Source: Daejeonia sp002484105
GTDB taxonomy: Bacteria; Bacteroidota; Bacteroidia; Flavobacteriales; Weeksellaceae
Length of the DNA stretch: 64,000 bases
Assembly (NCBI RefSeq): GCF_051175565.1
Contig: NZ_CP195105.1
Location: 2,542,001 to 2,606,000 of the forward strand
Direction of reading: 5' to 3'
The translations under genes and the position numbers were made by a program. Shown here piece by piece: positions 25,452-34,278 of the stretch. The number at the start of each line of letters is the position of its first letter. Positions within the stretch are counted from its first letter, which is position 1. Under the pieces are notes generated by a model that saw nothing but the letters and a program-made list of their open reading frames with translations, did no database searches and had not been told where the DNA came from.

Positions 25452-26519
25452 TTATTCCTCATCCAAAGCATATACGGCAAAACTTGCCAGCCAGTGGTCG
25501 CCTCCGTAATTTCCTCTGAACAGAAGAGGCAAAGCATTATCCAGAAAGCGGTGCGCATCTTTTGCAAATCTTTTTTTGAGGGGATGCCCTGCCGGAAGGC
25601 TCCTGGAAATTCCCTTCATGCACCATGCCCGGGAAAATGAAAGCCCAACCAGATGCACAGTAAGGTAATCATTCAGATCACTGACCACGGGAAGCGCCTC
25701 GATATTCTCAATACTTCTTTTTTCGTAGAAATCGTCCAGCCAGTTTGCAAATTCTTCGGAAGGCAGTATTCTACGCATAAGATCAGCAATTTCAAGACTC
25801 GGAGAAAAGAAATCGCTGCCGTCAGGTTCCAGATAGGCCGGCGTATTGCGGTCTTTCATATAAAAATCATGGGCTTTGACAATCAGGCTGTGTTCAAATT
25901 CCTTTTCATTTGCTGCACGTGCCCAATCAATAGCAAAAGCCAGCGCAAATGCAGTATTGGGATGCACACCGGTACGGTTTGGATAAGTGAGCTTAGGCAA
26001 CAAATGCTCCCACAGATACAGAATTTCGTCGGTAAGGGGTTTCAGATGACGGTGCCACTTCTTTGCACGGGGATCATTCCATGTCATCAGTTCAAAATCC
26101 AGTTTCAGCAGCCATGCCCATCCATAGGTGCGCTCGAAAGTGGAACTCAGAGGATACTTTGAAAAATAGGCAGCTTCCGCTTTCAGACTTTCTTCGGTAA
26201 AACTTTCATCGAGAACCCTCTCAATTTCTGCGGCATTGGCGAGATGAGGTTTTGTCTTCAGGAGACGTACCAGCATCCAGTGTCCGTGTACAGAGCTGTG
26301 CCAGTCGAAACAACCATAGAATGTGGGATGCAACTGCCGGGGTGTCAGCTGTGCTTCTTCTTCACGGTTGATGATGTGTGCAGTTTTGTTGGGATATTCC
26401 TGCCGAATACATTTCAAGGGCATTACAGCGAGTTTTGCGGCGACTTCATCCGTAAGCTCCGGCACCTGTTGTGAAAAAAACATCATGGGAAAAAGGAAAA
26501 AAAGAAAAAGTTTTTTCAT
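25452..26519 (-). CDS. DUF2891-family secreted protein
   Basis: A 355-residue exported protein. Signal peptide about 1-16 (MKKLFLFFLFPMMFFS). The body matches the DUF2891 pattern I know: FYGCFDWHSSVHGHWMLVRLL near residue 67, ERTYGWAWLLKLD, HPNTAFALAFAIDWARA, YLEPDGSDFFSPSLEIADLMRR, and a C-terminal HWLASFAVYAL. The family looks like an all-helical toroid and its activity is not established; the conserved His, Trp and Asp residues suggest an enzyme. I chose the ATG at 26519 for its signal peptide. Terminates shortly before the dacB paralogue with a 30-nt gap to its upstream start. Confidence 0.82.
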   Translation of the reverse strand: MKKLFLFFLFPMMFFSQQVPELTDEVAAKLAVMPLKCIRQEYPNKTAHIINREEEAQLTPRQLHPTFYGCFDWHSSVHGHWMLVRLLKTKPHLANAAEIERVLDESFTEESLKAEAAYFSKYPLSSTFERTYGWAWLLKLDFELMTWNDPRAKKWHRHLKPLTDEILYLWEHLLPKLTYPNRTGVHPNTAFALAFAIDWARAANEKEFEHSLIVKAHDFYMKDRNTPAYLEPDGSDFFSPSLEIADLMRRILPSEEFANWLDDFYEKRSIENIEALPVVSDLNDYLTVHLVGLSFSRAWCMKGISRSLPAGHPLKKRFAKDAHRFLDNALPLLFRGNYGGDHWLASFAVYALDEE

Positions 26520-26827
26520 TCCATAAATGTAGAAAATATCAGGCAAATGAAAAAAAATTTCCGTAACAGAACAAAAGAAAACCTCACGGACATGCCGCAA
26601 GGTTTTCTCAATTTAGATAAGATAAGATATGAAATCAAGCTTTCGAAGCTCGTGCTGCTTTCACAGCAACAAAAGTGTAGTCTTGTATCTTGATTGCAAC
26701 TTTGATGCTAAAGGGATGTTAACGTCAAGTTAAAAAATAACATTCCGGAATACAGAATGCATAAACCCCTATTATTAAACGACTTAATAACAAAAAAAGA
26801 GCGGCTGCTCAAAAAAACTAAATGCTC
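26520..26827. other. Intergenic region, 308 nt
   Basis: No gene seen. A hairpin AGAAAACCT/AGGTTTTCT (26576-26584 and 26600-26608) may be an intrinsic terminator. A 23-codon frame on the - strand (26636-26704) lacks any start codon. An A-rich run (26799-26819) lies just after the stop of the methylase gene. The stretch should hold the DUF2891 promoter, but I found no TAnnTTTG match. Confidence 0.5.
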
Positions 26828-27529
26828 TCAGTTCCTGCCCAAAATAAAAACCGCTGGGATTTTGTGGAGTTCAGGCTTGTGTTGTTTCCATTCGCGGATG
26901 GGACGTGTACGGATAAATTCTTCCTGGGGATGATTGATGTTGGCAGCAATACAGAGCATGGCCGCCGGAGAAAGATACCTGCAAAGATCGTCGAAAAGTT
27001 GGTTGTTGCGATAGGGGGTTTCCATAAAAATCTGCGAATAACCGGTTTTTGCCACTTCATTTTCCAAATGCTGGATGCGCGACTTTCGCTGTGCTTTATC
27101 TATCGGAAGATAGCCATGGAATGTAAATTCCTGACCGTTGAAGCCACTCGATATCAGTGCCAGAATAATAGATGACGGCCCGCTGACAGGGACAACTTTA
27201 ATATCATGCTCATGACACCATTTCACCATAATGTTCCCCGGATCGGCAATACACGGCAGCCCGGCTTCGGAGAGCAATCCGAAGTCCTGTCCATTTTTCA
27301 TCAGTTGCTGTGCGTCTTTCAGGTCGGCAGATTCAGAATGTTTATTCAGCAGGAAGAGTTTCAGATCACTTTGCTTCTTTTCGGGTGCAAAAAAACGGAT
27401 GACCTTGCGTGCGGTCTTCTCATTTTCCACAAAAAAATAATCTATTTTCAGGATATAATCCCGGATGACCGGTGCAAAACAGCCAACCGGCGTTTCTTCG
27501 GAAAGATAGGCAGGAAGCAGGACAAGCAT
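26828..27529 (-). CDS. RsmI-like SAM-dependent methyltransferase (tetrapyrrole methylase fold)
   Basis: A 233-residue member of the tetrapyrrole methylase fold, closest in pattern to the RsmI/YraL 16S rRNA 2'-O-methyltransferases. Visible motifs: LLSEAGLPCIADPGN (about 87-101, the family loop with the SAM-binding GxP), VSGPSSIILALISSGF (about 118), and METPYRNNQLFDDL (about 165). It begins LLPAYL rather than the usual LYVVATPIGN of RsmI, so it may be a Bacteroidetes-specific subgroup with another substrate. The ATG at 27529 lies 4 nt after the stop of the phosphatase gene, indicating an operon. Confidence 0.82.
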   Translation of the reverse strand: MLVLLPAYLSEETPVGCFAPVIRDYILKIDYFFVENEKTARKVIRFFAPEKKQSDLKLFLLNKHSESADLKDAQQLMKNGQDFGLLSEAGLPCIADPGNIMVKWCHEHDIKVVPVSGPSSIILALISSGFNGQEFTFHGYLPIDKAQRKSRIQHLENEVAKTGYSQIFMETPYRNNQLFDDLCRYLSPAAMLCIAANINHPQEEFIRTRPIREWKQHKPELHKIPAVFILGRN

Positions 27530-27533
27530 GATA

Positions 27534-27989
27534 TTAATTTCTCTTGAGAAGGTTTCTGGAAATAACATCACTGGCGCGGTTCAGTAATGCAAAAACACGT
27601 TCGAAGGCTTCTGTACCTCCAAAATAAGGATCGGGCACTTCTGCATTGGCATGGTCACCGGCTTCCTGCAGGAAAAGACGAACCTTGTCACGTTGTTCTT
27701 CAGTTTCGGCCATCGATACCACATCGGCCATATTGTGAAGATCCATACAGTAAATACGGTCAAAAGTAACGAGATCTTCCTTGGTAATGGGACGAGACCT
27801 GAGTCTGGAGATATCCACACCGTGTCGTCTTGCGGTTTCTGTGGCACGTGCATCGGGATGTTCGCCTTCGTGCTGCGAAATGGTTCCGGCAGAGTCTACC
27901 GTAAACTCGTCCGGCAGCTTGTTGCGCATAATCCCTTCCGCCATAGGACTCCGGCAGATATTTCCGAGGCACACCATCAATAATTTCAT
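27534..27989 (-). CDS. Low-molecular-weight protein tyrosine phosphatase
   Basis: A 151-residue phosphatase. The P-loop CLGNICRS (C7 to R13, CX5R) follows directly after the first strand MKLLMV, and the catalytic aspartate is in VPDPYFGG near residue 125. It dephosphorylates tyrosine residues (or arginine in some bacterial relatives) in the cytoplasm. The usual partner, a tyrosine kinase of exopolysaccharide export, is not nearby. It is the first gene of a two-gene operon with the RsmI-like methylase. Confidence 0.93.
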   Translation of the reverse strand: MKLLMVCLGNICRSPMAEGIMRNKLPDEFTVDSAGTISQHEGEHPDARATETARRHGVDISRLRSRPITKEDLVTFDRIYCMDLHNMADVVSMAETEEQRDKVRLFLQEAGDHANAEVPDPYFGGTEAFERVFALLNRASDVISRNLLKRN

Positions 27990-28245
27990 ACCTATTGTTT
28001 TTTAAAAAGAAACAGGAATTCCTCAAATTTTGAGGTTTAAGCCTGTTTAAAATTTTACCGAAATGTAGTCTTAGAAAATCATCTTTGCCCAATTTCGATA
28101 TTCTTTCGAGCCTGCCTAGTTCTGTTTTGGATTCAGCCCGTTACATCTGTAAAAATGAAGCGAAAATCCATCTCAACAGAATTAAAATTTTCAGCAATAA
28201 AATCCAAACATGAGCTTTAAAATTTCTGCCTCCGTCAATTTTATT

Positions 28246-29694
28246 TTACTGTTTAATACGTTCTGCAAGTTCTTTTACAAACTTTTTGATTTCCTTGTCA
28301 ATTTTGGAGACATCTTTTATAGTATCGCAGGCATACATCACAGTCGAGTGGTCTTTGCCCCCCATCTCTTCTCCGATTTTGGAGAACGTAGCATTGGTAA
28401 ATTCTTTGGAAAAGTACATTGCCAGTTGTCTTGGCAAGGCCACCTCACGGCGTCTGGATTTCGAGAGCAGATCTTCTCTGCGGATGCCGAAATAGTCGCA
28501 TACCACCTCCTGAATATACGGAATATTGATAATTTTCTTCTGTGTGGAGGCGATCTTGTTGATGGTTTCTTTCAGCAGCTCAAGACTGAGATCGGATTTA
28601 TATACAGTGGAATACGCAATCACCGAATTGATGACACCAATCAGCTCACGGACATTGGATTTGACTTCCCCCGCAAGGAAATCTACCATATCATCCGTAA
28701 GAACGATGCCGTCCCGATGAAGTTTTTCGATGATAATCTTCTTTCTGGTATCAAAATCCGGAGATTTTATTTCGGCAGAAAGTCCCCATTTGAAACGTGA
28801 AACAATTCTTTCCTGAATATCCTGAATATCTACCGGCGCCTTGTCCGATGTCAGGATAATCTGCTTGCCGTTCTGGTGCAGATAATCGAAAATATGGAAG
28901 AAACTGTCCTGTGTGGCGGCCTTCCCGGAAAGAAACTGGATATCATCGATAATCAGTACGTCCACCATCTGGTAGAAATTCTGGAAATCGGTTTTGTTCT
29001 GCGCCTTGGCAGCAGAGACAAACTGTTGGATAAATTTTTCTGAAGACAGATACAGCACCACTTTTTCGGGAAAAAGATTTTTTACTTCCAACCCCACGGC
29101 ATGGGCAAGATGCGTTTTTCCCACCCCGACGCCTCCGTAGATAAACAGCGGGTTGAACGCAGTGGATCCCGGACGTTTTGCTATATTTTTGGCTACGGCA
29201 GATGCAAACTTGTTGCTCTCGCCTTCGATAAAATTGTCAAAAGAATGGTTCGGATTCAGATTCGAGTCGATATTCACTTTCTGAATACCCGGTGCCACAA
29301 ACGGATTCACCAGATTTCTGGCTTTCGGCGTGGCTTCCTGCACTTTAGGTGCCGGTACAGATTTGCCCTTCACATTCTGCACCACAGCTTTCTGCTTGCC
29401 GGCAGGTTTGTTTTCCATGACAGAATACCACAACTTGACACCTTTTCCGATGTTTTTGCGCAAAGCAGCAGACAGCAGAGAAAGGTAATTGTCTTCAATA
29501 TATTCTTTGTAAAAATCACTGGGGACAAGCAGTGTCAGGTTATGATTCACCAAGGAAATGGGAGCCACTTTTTCAAACAGCAGATCGAATGATTTCTCAA
29601 GTTTTTTAAGATCATCATTATCTTCTGTAGCATTTAAATTGTCCCGCATAAACTGGAGACATCTTTCCCATATCAACGATAAATCTTGATCCAT
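28246..29694 (-). CDS. dnaA: Chromosomal replication initiator protein DnaA
   Basis: A 482-residue AAA+ initiator that opens the origin. Domain I at about 1-80 (WERCLQFMRDNLN), a low-complexity linker at about 95-145, then the AAA+ domain with Walker A GGVGVGKTHLAHAVG (about 187) and Walker B VLIIDDIQFLSGK (about 250). The C-terminal DNA-binding domain IV has the signature GGKDHSTVMYACDTI (about 452). Length is normal. The neighbours are not dnaN or recF, so dnaA is not in a classical origin cluster here. One near-match DnaA box (TTTTCCACA on the - strand, 29759-29767) lies upstream and could be used for autoregulation. Confidence 0.97.
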   Translation of the reverse strand: MDQDLSLIWERCLQFMRDNLNATEDNDDLKKLEKSFDLLFEKVAPISLVNHNLTLLVPSDFYKEYIEDNYLSLLSAALRKNIGKGVKLWYSVMENKPAGKQKAVVQNVKGKSVPAPKVQEATPKARNLVNPFVAPGIQKVNIDSNLNPNHSFDNFIEGESNKFASAVAKNIAKRPGSTAFNPLFIYGGVGVGKTHLAHAVGLEVKNLFPEKVVLYLSSEKFIQQFVSAAKAQNKTDFQNFYQMVDVLIIDDIQFLSGKAATQDSFFHIFDYLHQNGKQIILTSDKAPVDIQDIQERIVSRFKWGLSAEIKSPDFDTRKKIIIEKLHRDGIVLTDDMVDFLAGEVKSNVRELIGVINSVIAYSTVYKSDLSLELLKETINKIASTQKKIINIPYIQEVVCDYFGIRREDLLSKSRRREVALPRQLAMYFSKEFTNATFSKIGEEMGGKDHSTVMYACDTIKDVSKIDKEIKKFVKELAERIKQ

Positions 29695-29774
29695 TAACTC
29701 CGAAAAATTTTAATTTGAAACTTCAGTGATTATGTAAATACAAATATGAAATATTTATTGTGGAAAAAAAAACA

Positions 29775-29806
29775 TTTGATGTATTGATTTTTAAAAAATA
29801 TATTTG
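29775..29806 (+). promoter_or_regulatory. Promoter of the thioesterase-pepE pair
   Basis: TTTG at 29775-29778, a 20-nt gap, and TATATTTG at 29799-29806, a textbook Flavobacterium-type pair. Start expected near 29813; ATG at 29830. Confidence 0.65.
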
Positions 29807-29829
29807 TATGTCTTATTTAACACTTTAAA

Positions 29830-30246
29830 ATGATAAAAACAACTCATTCATTACGAGTACGTTACGGCGAAACCGACCCGATGAAATATGTCTATTACGG
29901 CAATTATGCAGAGTATCTGGAAGTTGCCCGTGTCGAGCTCTTCCGCACCATCGGCATCTCTTATAATGAGATCGAAAACCATGGAATATGGCTTCCCGTT
30001 TCCGAATTCAGGATCAAATATCTGAAGCCAGCAAAATATGATGATCTGATCGAAATCCAAACCTCTGTCCGGAAAATTCCGGGGGTACGCATTGAGTTTG
30101 AATACGAAATTTTTAATCAGAATCATGAAAAGCTCACCGAAGCTTTTACCACACTGTACTTCTTTGATGCCCAAAAACAGAAAGCAGTACGCTGCCCTGA
30201 TTTCCTTATGCATTACATCACAAAAAACTGGAATGATGAACACTGA
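29830..30246 (+). CDS. Acyl-CoA thioesterase, YbgC/FadM-like hot-dog fold
   Basis: A 138-residue hot-dog-fold thioesterase. The family's catalytic segment is RYGETDPMKYVYYGNYAEYLEVARVE (about 10-35; D at the GETDPM site and the YGNY turn), then WLPVSEFRIKYLKPAKYDDLIEI. It probably hydrolyses short or medium acyl-CoA in the cytoplasm. It has a clear promoter and is followed after 4 nt by pepE, which suggests co-transcription. Confidence 0.88.
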   Translation: MIKTTHSLRVRYGETDPMKYVYYGNYAEYLEVARVELFRTIGISYNEIENHGIWLPVSEFRIKYLKPAKYDDLIEIQTSVRKIPGVRIEFEYEIFNQNHEKLTEAFTTLYFFDAQKQKAVRCPDFLMHYITKNWNDEH

Positions 30247-30250
30247 CAAT

Positions 30251-30970
30251 ATGAACCTTCTTCTGGCCTCCACCTCCACACTGTTTGGAGGCTCCTACCT
30301 CGACTACCTGAAAGACCACATTGCCGAACTCTTCGGCAGTACGAACGAAATTATCTTCATTCCTTATGCACGTCCTTCCGGAATTTCCCATGACGACTAT
30401 ACCCGAAAGGCATCTTCTGTTTTCCAAACCCTGAACATTCGCGTACGCGGCCTGCACGAATTTGATGATCCCACAGAAGCAGTAAACCGCGCCAAAGGAT
30501 ATTTCACCGGTGGCGGAAATACGTTTCTGCTGGTAAAAACCCTATACGAAAAAGGGCTGATGAACATCCTGAAATATAATGTGGAAGACGGGAAACCCTA
30601 CATGGGATGCAGCGCCGGAAGCAACATCGGAGGTATAAACATGAAAACCACCAACGACATGCCGATTGTCTACCCGCCGGCATTTGAAACAATGGGATTG
30701 GTACCCTTCAACATCAATCCTCATTATCTCGACCCCAATCCGGAACTGAAACACAACGGTGAAACACGCGAAACGAGAATTAAGGAATTCCTGACGCAAA
30801 ACAGCACTCCGGTAATCGGACTGCGCGAAGGCAACTGGATCCGGCGCCGTGGCAACGATATCACCACCGAGGGAACGCAGCAAACGCGCATCTTCCTTCC
30901 GGGAAAAGATCCATACGAACTGGAAGCCGGCAGCAGCCTGAACTTCTTACTTTCTGGAAGTGGCAGCTAA
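30251..30970 (+). CDS. pepE: Dipeptidase E (alpha-aspartyl dipeptidase, peptidase S51)
   Basis: A 239-residue serine peptidase that cleaves dipeptides starting with aspartate. It opens with MNLLLASTSTLFGGSYLDYL, like E. coli PepE. The nucleophile serine is in MGCSAGSNIGG (about 120), glycine-rich GYFTGGGNTFLL lies near 85, and the histidine is in FNINPHYLD (about 160). The ATG at 30251 matches the family's N-terminus; ATGs at 30233 and 30236 overlap the thioesterase end and are possible. A terminator follows at 30989. Confidence 0.9.
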   Translation: MNLLLASTSTLFGGSYLDYLKDHIAELFGSTNEIIFIPYARPSGISHDDYTRKASSVFQTLNIRVRGLHEFDDPTEAVNRAKGYFTGGGNTFLLVKTLYEKGLMNILKYNVEDGKPYMGCSAGSNIGGINMKTTNDMPIVYPPAFETMGLVPFNINPHYLDPNPELKHNGETRETRIKEFLTQNSTPVIGLREGNWIRRRGNDITTEGTQQTRIFLPGKDPYELEAGSSLNFLLSGSGS

Positions 30971-30988
30971 CGGTTCTGAAAGATAAAA

Positions 30989-31023
30989 AAAAGATTCTGA
31001 AGTGCATTCAGAATCTTTTTTAT
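30989..31023. terminator. Bidirectional terminator between pepE and the transaldolase
   Basis: A-rich run, stem AAGATTCTGAA with TTCAGAATCTT around GTGCA, then TTTTT. It lies between convergent genes and has A and T runs on both sides. Confidence 0.85.
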
Positions 31024-31044
31024 TTGCAAAACGACAGCTTTCCG

Positions 31045-31698
31045 CTATACGAGCTTCCTGGAATCTGCAACAAACTGTGCCAGTCCGTTGTCGGTGAGTG
31101 GATGCTTAAGCAATGACAAAATCGGAGCCAGCGGAGAAGTAATCACATCGGCACCAATTTTCGCACAGTTGATGATGTGCATGCTGTGGCGGATAGATGC
31201 CGCAAGAATCTGCGTATCATAAGCATAATTATCATAAATCAGACGGATTTCTTCAATCAGTGCCAATCCGTCGGTTGAGATATCATCAAGCCTTCCGAGA
31301 AACGGTGAAACATAAGTAGCTCCGGCTTTTGCAGCCAGAAGTGCCTGCCCTGCGGAGAATACCAGCGTACAGTTGGTTTTGATGCCTTTGTCCGAAAAAT
31401 ATTTCAGGGCTTTGACACCGTCTTTGATCATGGGGATTTTTACTACAATATTTGGATGGATAGCTGCCAGCTCTTCACCTTCTTTAATCATTTCGTCGTA
31501 GGTGGTAGACAGTACTTCGGCAGAAATATCTCCGTCTGCGATTTCACATATCGTCCGGTAATGGTTTTTGATGGCTTCTGCACCGCTGATACCTTCTTTG
31601 GCCATAAGGGACGGATTGGTTGTCACACCATCAAGGATTCCCAAGTCCTGTGCTTCCTTAATCTGGTCGAGATTGGCCGTGTCTATAAAAAATTTCAT
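31045..31698 (-). CDS. Transaldolase of the small (TalC/fructose-6-phosphate aldolase) type
   Basis: A 217-residue class I aldolase of the short transaldolase group. The N-terminus MKFFIDTANLDQIKEA, the GVTTNPSL motif (about 24-31), the Schiff-base lysine K87 in VVKIPM, and ASIRHSMHIINC near 165 mark the family. It moves a three-carbon unit between sugar phosphates in the non-oxidative pentose phosphate pathway, or acts as fructose-6-phosphate aldolase; sequence reading alone does not separate the two. The ATG at 31698 gives the conserved start. Confidence 0.92.
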   Translation of the reverse strand: MKFFIDTANLDQIKEAQDLGILDGVTTNPSLMAKEGISGAEAIKNHYRTICEIADGDISAEVLSTTYDEMIKEGEELAAIHPNIVVKIPMIKDGVKALKYFSDKGIKTNCTLVFSAGQALLAAKAGATYVSPFLGRLDDISTDGLALIEEIRLIYDNYAYDTQILAASIRHSMHIINCAKIGADVITSPLAPILSLLKHPLTDNGLAQFVADSRKLV

Positions 31699-31822
31699 TT
31701 TCTGGAACTGTTTTTTGATTTCCACAAAGATAAAGAAAGGCATCGATACCGGAAAGAAAAATCCGGAAAGTTCACTGCACTCTGCACAGAATATCCTAAT
31801 TTTGAAAAACAAACCAGACCTT

Positions 31823-33586
31823 ATGAAATTTCTCTGTTCCCTACTCTATGCAGCAGCCTGTTTGACGGGTGCAGCAGTCTTTTCGCAGCAGAAAACATAC
31901 TGCAACCCCATCAATATCGACTATGGGTATACCCCTTTTGAAGTATTCTCGAAGCAAGGAAAACACCGGGCAACCGCCGATCCCGTCATCGTAAATTTCC
32001 AGAAAAAGCTGTTTTTGTTTTCCACCAATCAGGAAGGATACTGGTACAGCGACGACATGCTGGACTGGAAATTCATTCACCGGAAATTTTTACGGGACGA
32101 CAAATACATCCATGATCTGAATGCACCTGCGGTATGGGCAATGAAGGATACGTTGTATGTATTCGGATCCACCTGGGAACAGGATTTCCCCATCTGGAAA
32201 AGTACTTCCCCTGAAAAAAACAACTGGCATATTGCTGTTGATACGCTGAAGGTGGGTGCGTGGGATCCTGCCTTCTTCTACGATGAAGACAAAAACAAAC
32301 TCTTTCTGTACTGGGGATCCAGCAACGAATGGCCCCTGCTCGGAACTGAAATCAAAATGAAAACCCTGCAGTCCGAAGGCTATGTAAAACCCGTCATCCG
32401 CCTTCATCCGGAAGATCACGGATGGGAGCGCTTTGGCGAGTATAACGACAACACCTTTCTTCAGCCTTTTACAGAAGGGGCGTGGATGACCAAGCATAAT
32501 GGCAAATATTATTTGCAGTATGGCGCACCGGCCACAGAATTCAGCGGTTATGCAGATGGTGTGTATGTAAGCAATAGCCCTCTCGAAGGATTCGAATATC
32601 AAAAACACAACCCGTTTTCGTACAAACCCGGTGGCTTCGCAAGAGGCGCCGGACACGGAGCTACTTTCCATGATAATTTCGGCAATTACTGGCATGTTTC
32701 CACCATTGCCATCGGTGTCAAAAACAGTTTTGAACGCAGAATCGGAATATGGCCTGCAGGCTTCGACAGGGACGACGTTATGTATTGCAATACCGCTTAC
32801 GGAGATTACCCTACCTATATTCCAAAGTATGCTCAGGGAAGAGATTTTTCAAAAGGTCTGTTTGCCGGATGGATGCTTCTGAACTACAGCAAACCTGTAC
32901 AGGTATCCTCTACTTTGGGCAGTTACCAGCCTAATTTTGCGGTAGATGAGGATATCAAAACATATTGGTCTGCAAAAACTGCAGATCCCGGCGAATGGTT
33001 CCTGACAGATCTTGGAGAAGTATCCGATGTGAAGGCTATCCAGATCAACTATGCAGATCAGGACGCCGAATTTATGGGAAAAACCCTGGAAAAAAATCAT
33101 CAGTACCAGATTTTTGCTTCCCGTGACGGCAAAAAATGGGAACTGGTGATTGACAAATCAAAAAACACGAGAGATGTTCCGCATGATTATATCGAACTGG
33201 AAAAGGCTGTCAAGGCCCGTTACATTAAAATGGTCAACCTGAAGATGCCTACCGGAAAATTTGCCCTTAGCGGATTTCGTGTTTTTGGAACCGGACCGGG
33301 AAAAGCACCGCGTGCGGTGGAAGACTTCGTACCCTTGCGCGCAGATCCAAAAAAATACGGCGAAAGGCGCAGTGCCTGGCTGAAATGGAAACAGAACCCC
33401 GATGCAGACGGATACGTCATCTACTTTGGAAAAGATCCCGAAAAACTCTACGGCAGCATCATGGTATATGGGAAAAACGATTATTTTTTTACAGGTATGG
33501 ACCGTACAGAGGTTTATTACTTCCGTATTGAAGCCTTTAACAGCAACGGTATATCCGCCCCCTCTGAAATCATGAGATGTGAATAA
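31823..33586 (+). CDS. Secreted GH43-like glycoside hydrolase with discoidin (F5/8C) and fibronectin III-like modules
   Basis: A 587-residue exported enzyme. Signal peptide 1-22 (ending AAVFSQ). Residues about 30-380 look like a five-bladed propeller of the GH43/GH32 type: HRATADPVIV (first acidic residue), WDPAFFYDEDKNKLFLYWG, HGKYYLQYGAP and RGAGHGATFHD. Residues about 390-500 resemble a carbohydrate-binding F5/8C domain (NFAVDEDIKTYWSAKTADPGEW, ending GFRVFGTG). A fibronectin III-like stretch ends the protein (ADGYVIYFGKDP, YYFRIEAFNSNGIS). It probably attacks plant or algal polysaccharide side chains; the substrate is unknown. A -7 box TAATTTTG lies at 31797. Confidence 0.82.
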   Translation: MKFLCSLLYAAACLTGAAVFSQQKTYCNPINIDYGYTPFEVFSKQGKHRATADPVIVNFQKKLFLFSTNQEGYWYSDDMLDWKFIHRKFLRDDKYIHDLNAPAVWAMKDTLYVFGSTWEQDFPIWKSTSPEKNNWHIAVDTLKVGAWDPAFFYDEDKNKLFLYWGSSNEWPLLGTEIKMKTLQSEGYVKPVIRLHPEDHGWERFGEYNDNTFLQPFTEGAWMTKHNGKYYLQYGAPATEFSGYADGVYVSNSPLEGFEYQKHNPFSYKPGGFARGAGHGATFHDNFGNYWHVSTIAIGVKNSFERRIGIWPAGFDRDDVMYCNTAYGDYPTYIPKYAQGRDFSKGLFAGWMLLNYSKPVQVSSTLGSYQPNFAVDEDIKTYWSAKTADPGEWFLTDLGEVSDVKAIQINYADQDAEFMGKTLEKNHQYQIFASRDGKKWELVIDKSKNTRDVPHDYIELEKAVKARYIKMVNLKMPTGKFALSGFRVFGTGPGKAPRAVEDFVPLRADPKKYGERRSAWLKWKQNPDADGYVIYFGKDPEKLYGSIMVYGKNDYFFTGMDRTEVYYFRIEAFNSNGISAPSEIMRCE

Positions 33587-33716
33587 TTTTTCAGAAAAGA
33601 ACAGATCCATATTCACTTCAACCGGAAACACGGTAAACAACAATGAAAAACGAATAGCTAAAAAATATCCACTGCCGCTGTTTTTCCCTATCTTTGGGTA
33701 TCCAACACCGAATATT

Positions 33717-34238
33717 ATGAAAAAAATACTCTTACTGCTTGCCCTTGGGGTTATCGGATTTGCAAATGCACAGAAAAAGGGAAGCTCCCTGCTTTATGAT
33801 GCGCGTGACAGCTATACCCCACCACAAATGAAGAATATGACGAATCCGCTGGTACTCATCGACGGCATTATCGGAAGTACTGCTTTTATAGAAAAAGAAA
33901 GTCAGGAAATAGAATCTATATCCGTCTACAAATCTGCAGAAAACCTTCCGGGTAGACTTCAGCCTTTTGCCGACATGGTGAAGAGCGGCATCATCGACAT
34001 CAAAACCAAAGAGGGGAAAACAAAAAATTATGCTCAAACCATTGTCCTTGCAGACCTCAACAAAAAATTCGGACTTCCGGAAAACCAGCCTCTCTATATT
34101 GACCACCTTAAAATAGCTGCAACACAATCCGCAATATTCGCAGATATGCTGAAAGACATCTCCGTAAAAGATGAAAATGGTGAAAAATGCCTGCTGATCT
34201 ATAGCACTCCAAAACTGAACTCCGAAATAAAATTGTAG
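33717..34238 (+). CDS. Secreted protein of unknown function
   Basis: A 173-residue exported protein. Signal peptide 1-18 (MKKILLLLALGVIGFANA). The mature domain contains NPLVLIDGIIGS, ISVYKSAENLPG and SGIIDIKTKEGK, then QPLYIDHLKI near residue 125. This order resembles the plug-like or TonB-receptor-associated stretches seen in Bacteroidetes (a VYKS then GVIxIxTK pattern), so it may be a degenerate plug-domain protein. I cannot name a family. A -7 box TATCTTTG lies at 33689-33696. The frame is open upstream to 33579, but the signal peptide decides the start. Confidence 0.7.
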   Translation: MKKILLLLALGVIGFANAQKKGSSLLYDARDSYTPPQMKNMTNPLVLIDGIIGSTAFIEKESQEIESISVYKSAENLPGRLQPFADMVKSGIIDIKTKEGKTKNYAQTIVLADLNKKFGLPENQPLYIDHLKIAATQSAIFADMLKDISVKDENGEKCLLIYSTPKLNSEIKL

Positions 34239-34278
34239 AAAAAGGACGTTTGTTGAGTGCTTTTTTTATTTTTGTTTC

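Noticed and set aside
25434..25452. Small hairpin AACGG/CCGTT with T run as a terminator
   Set aside because: The stem is only 5 bp and the T run is on the strand with no gene to end.
26636..26704. Short - strand frame of about 23 codons
   Set aside because: It has no start codon and is preceded by an in-frame stop; I could not link it to a tmRNA tag or a known small protein.
26828..27529. Calling the methylase a definite RsmI
   Set aside because: The N-terminal signature of RsmI is missing, so only RsmI-like is supported.
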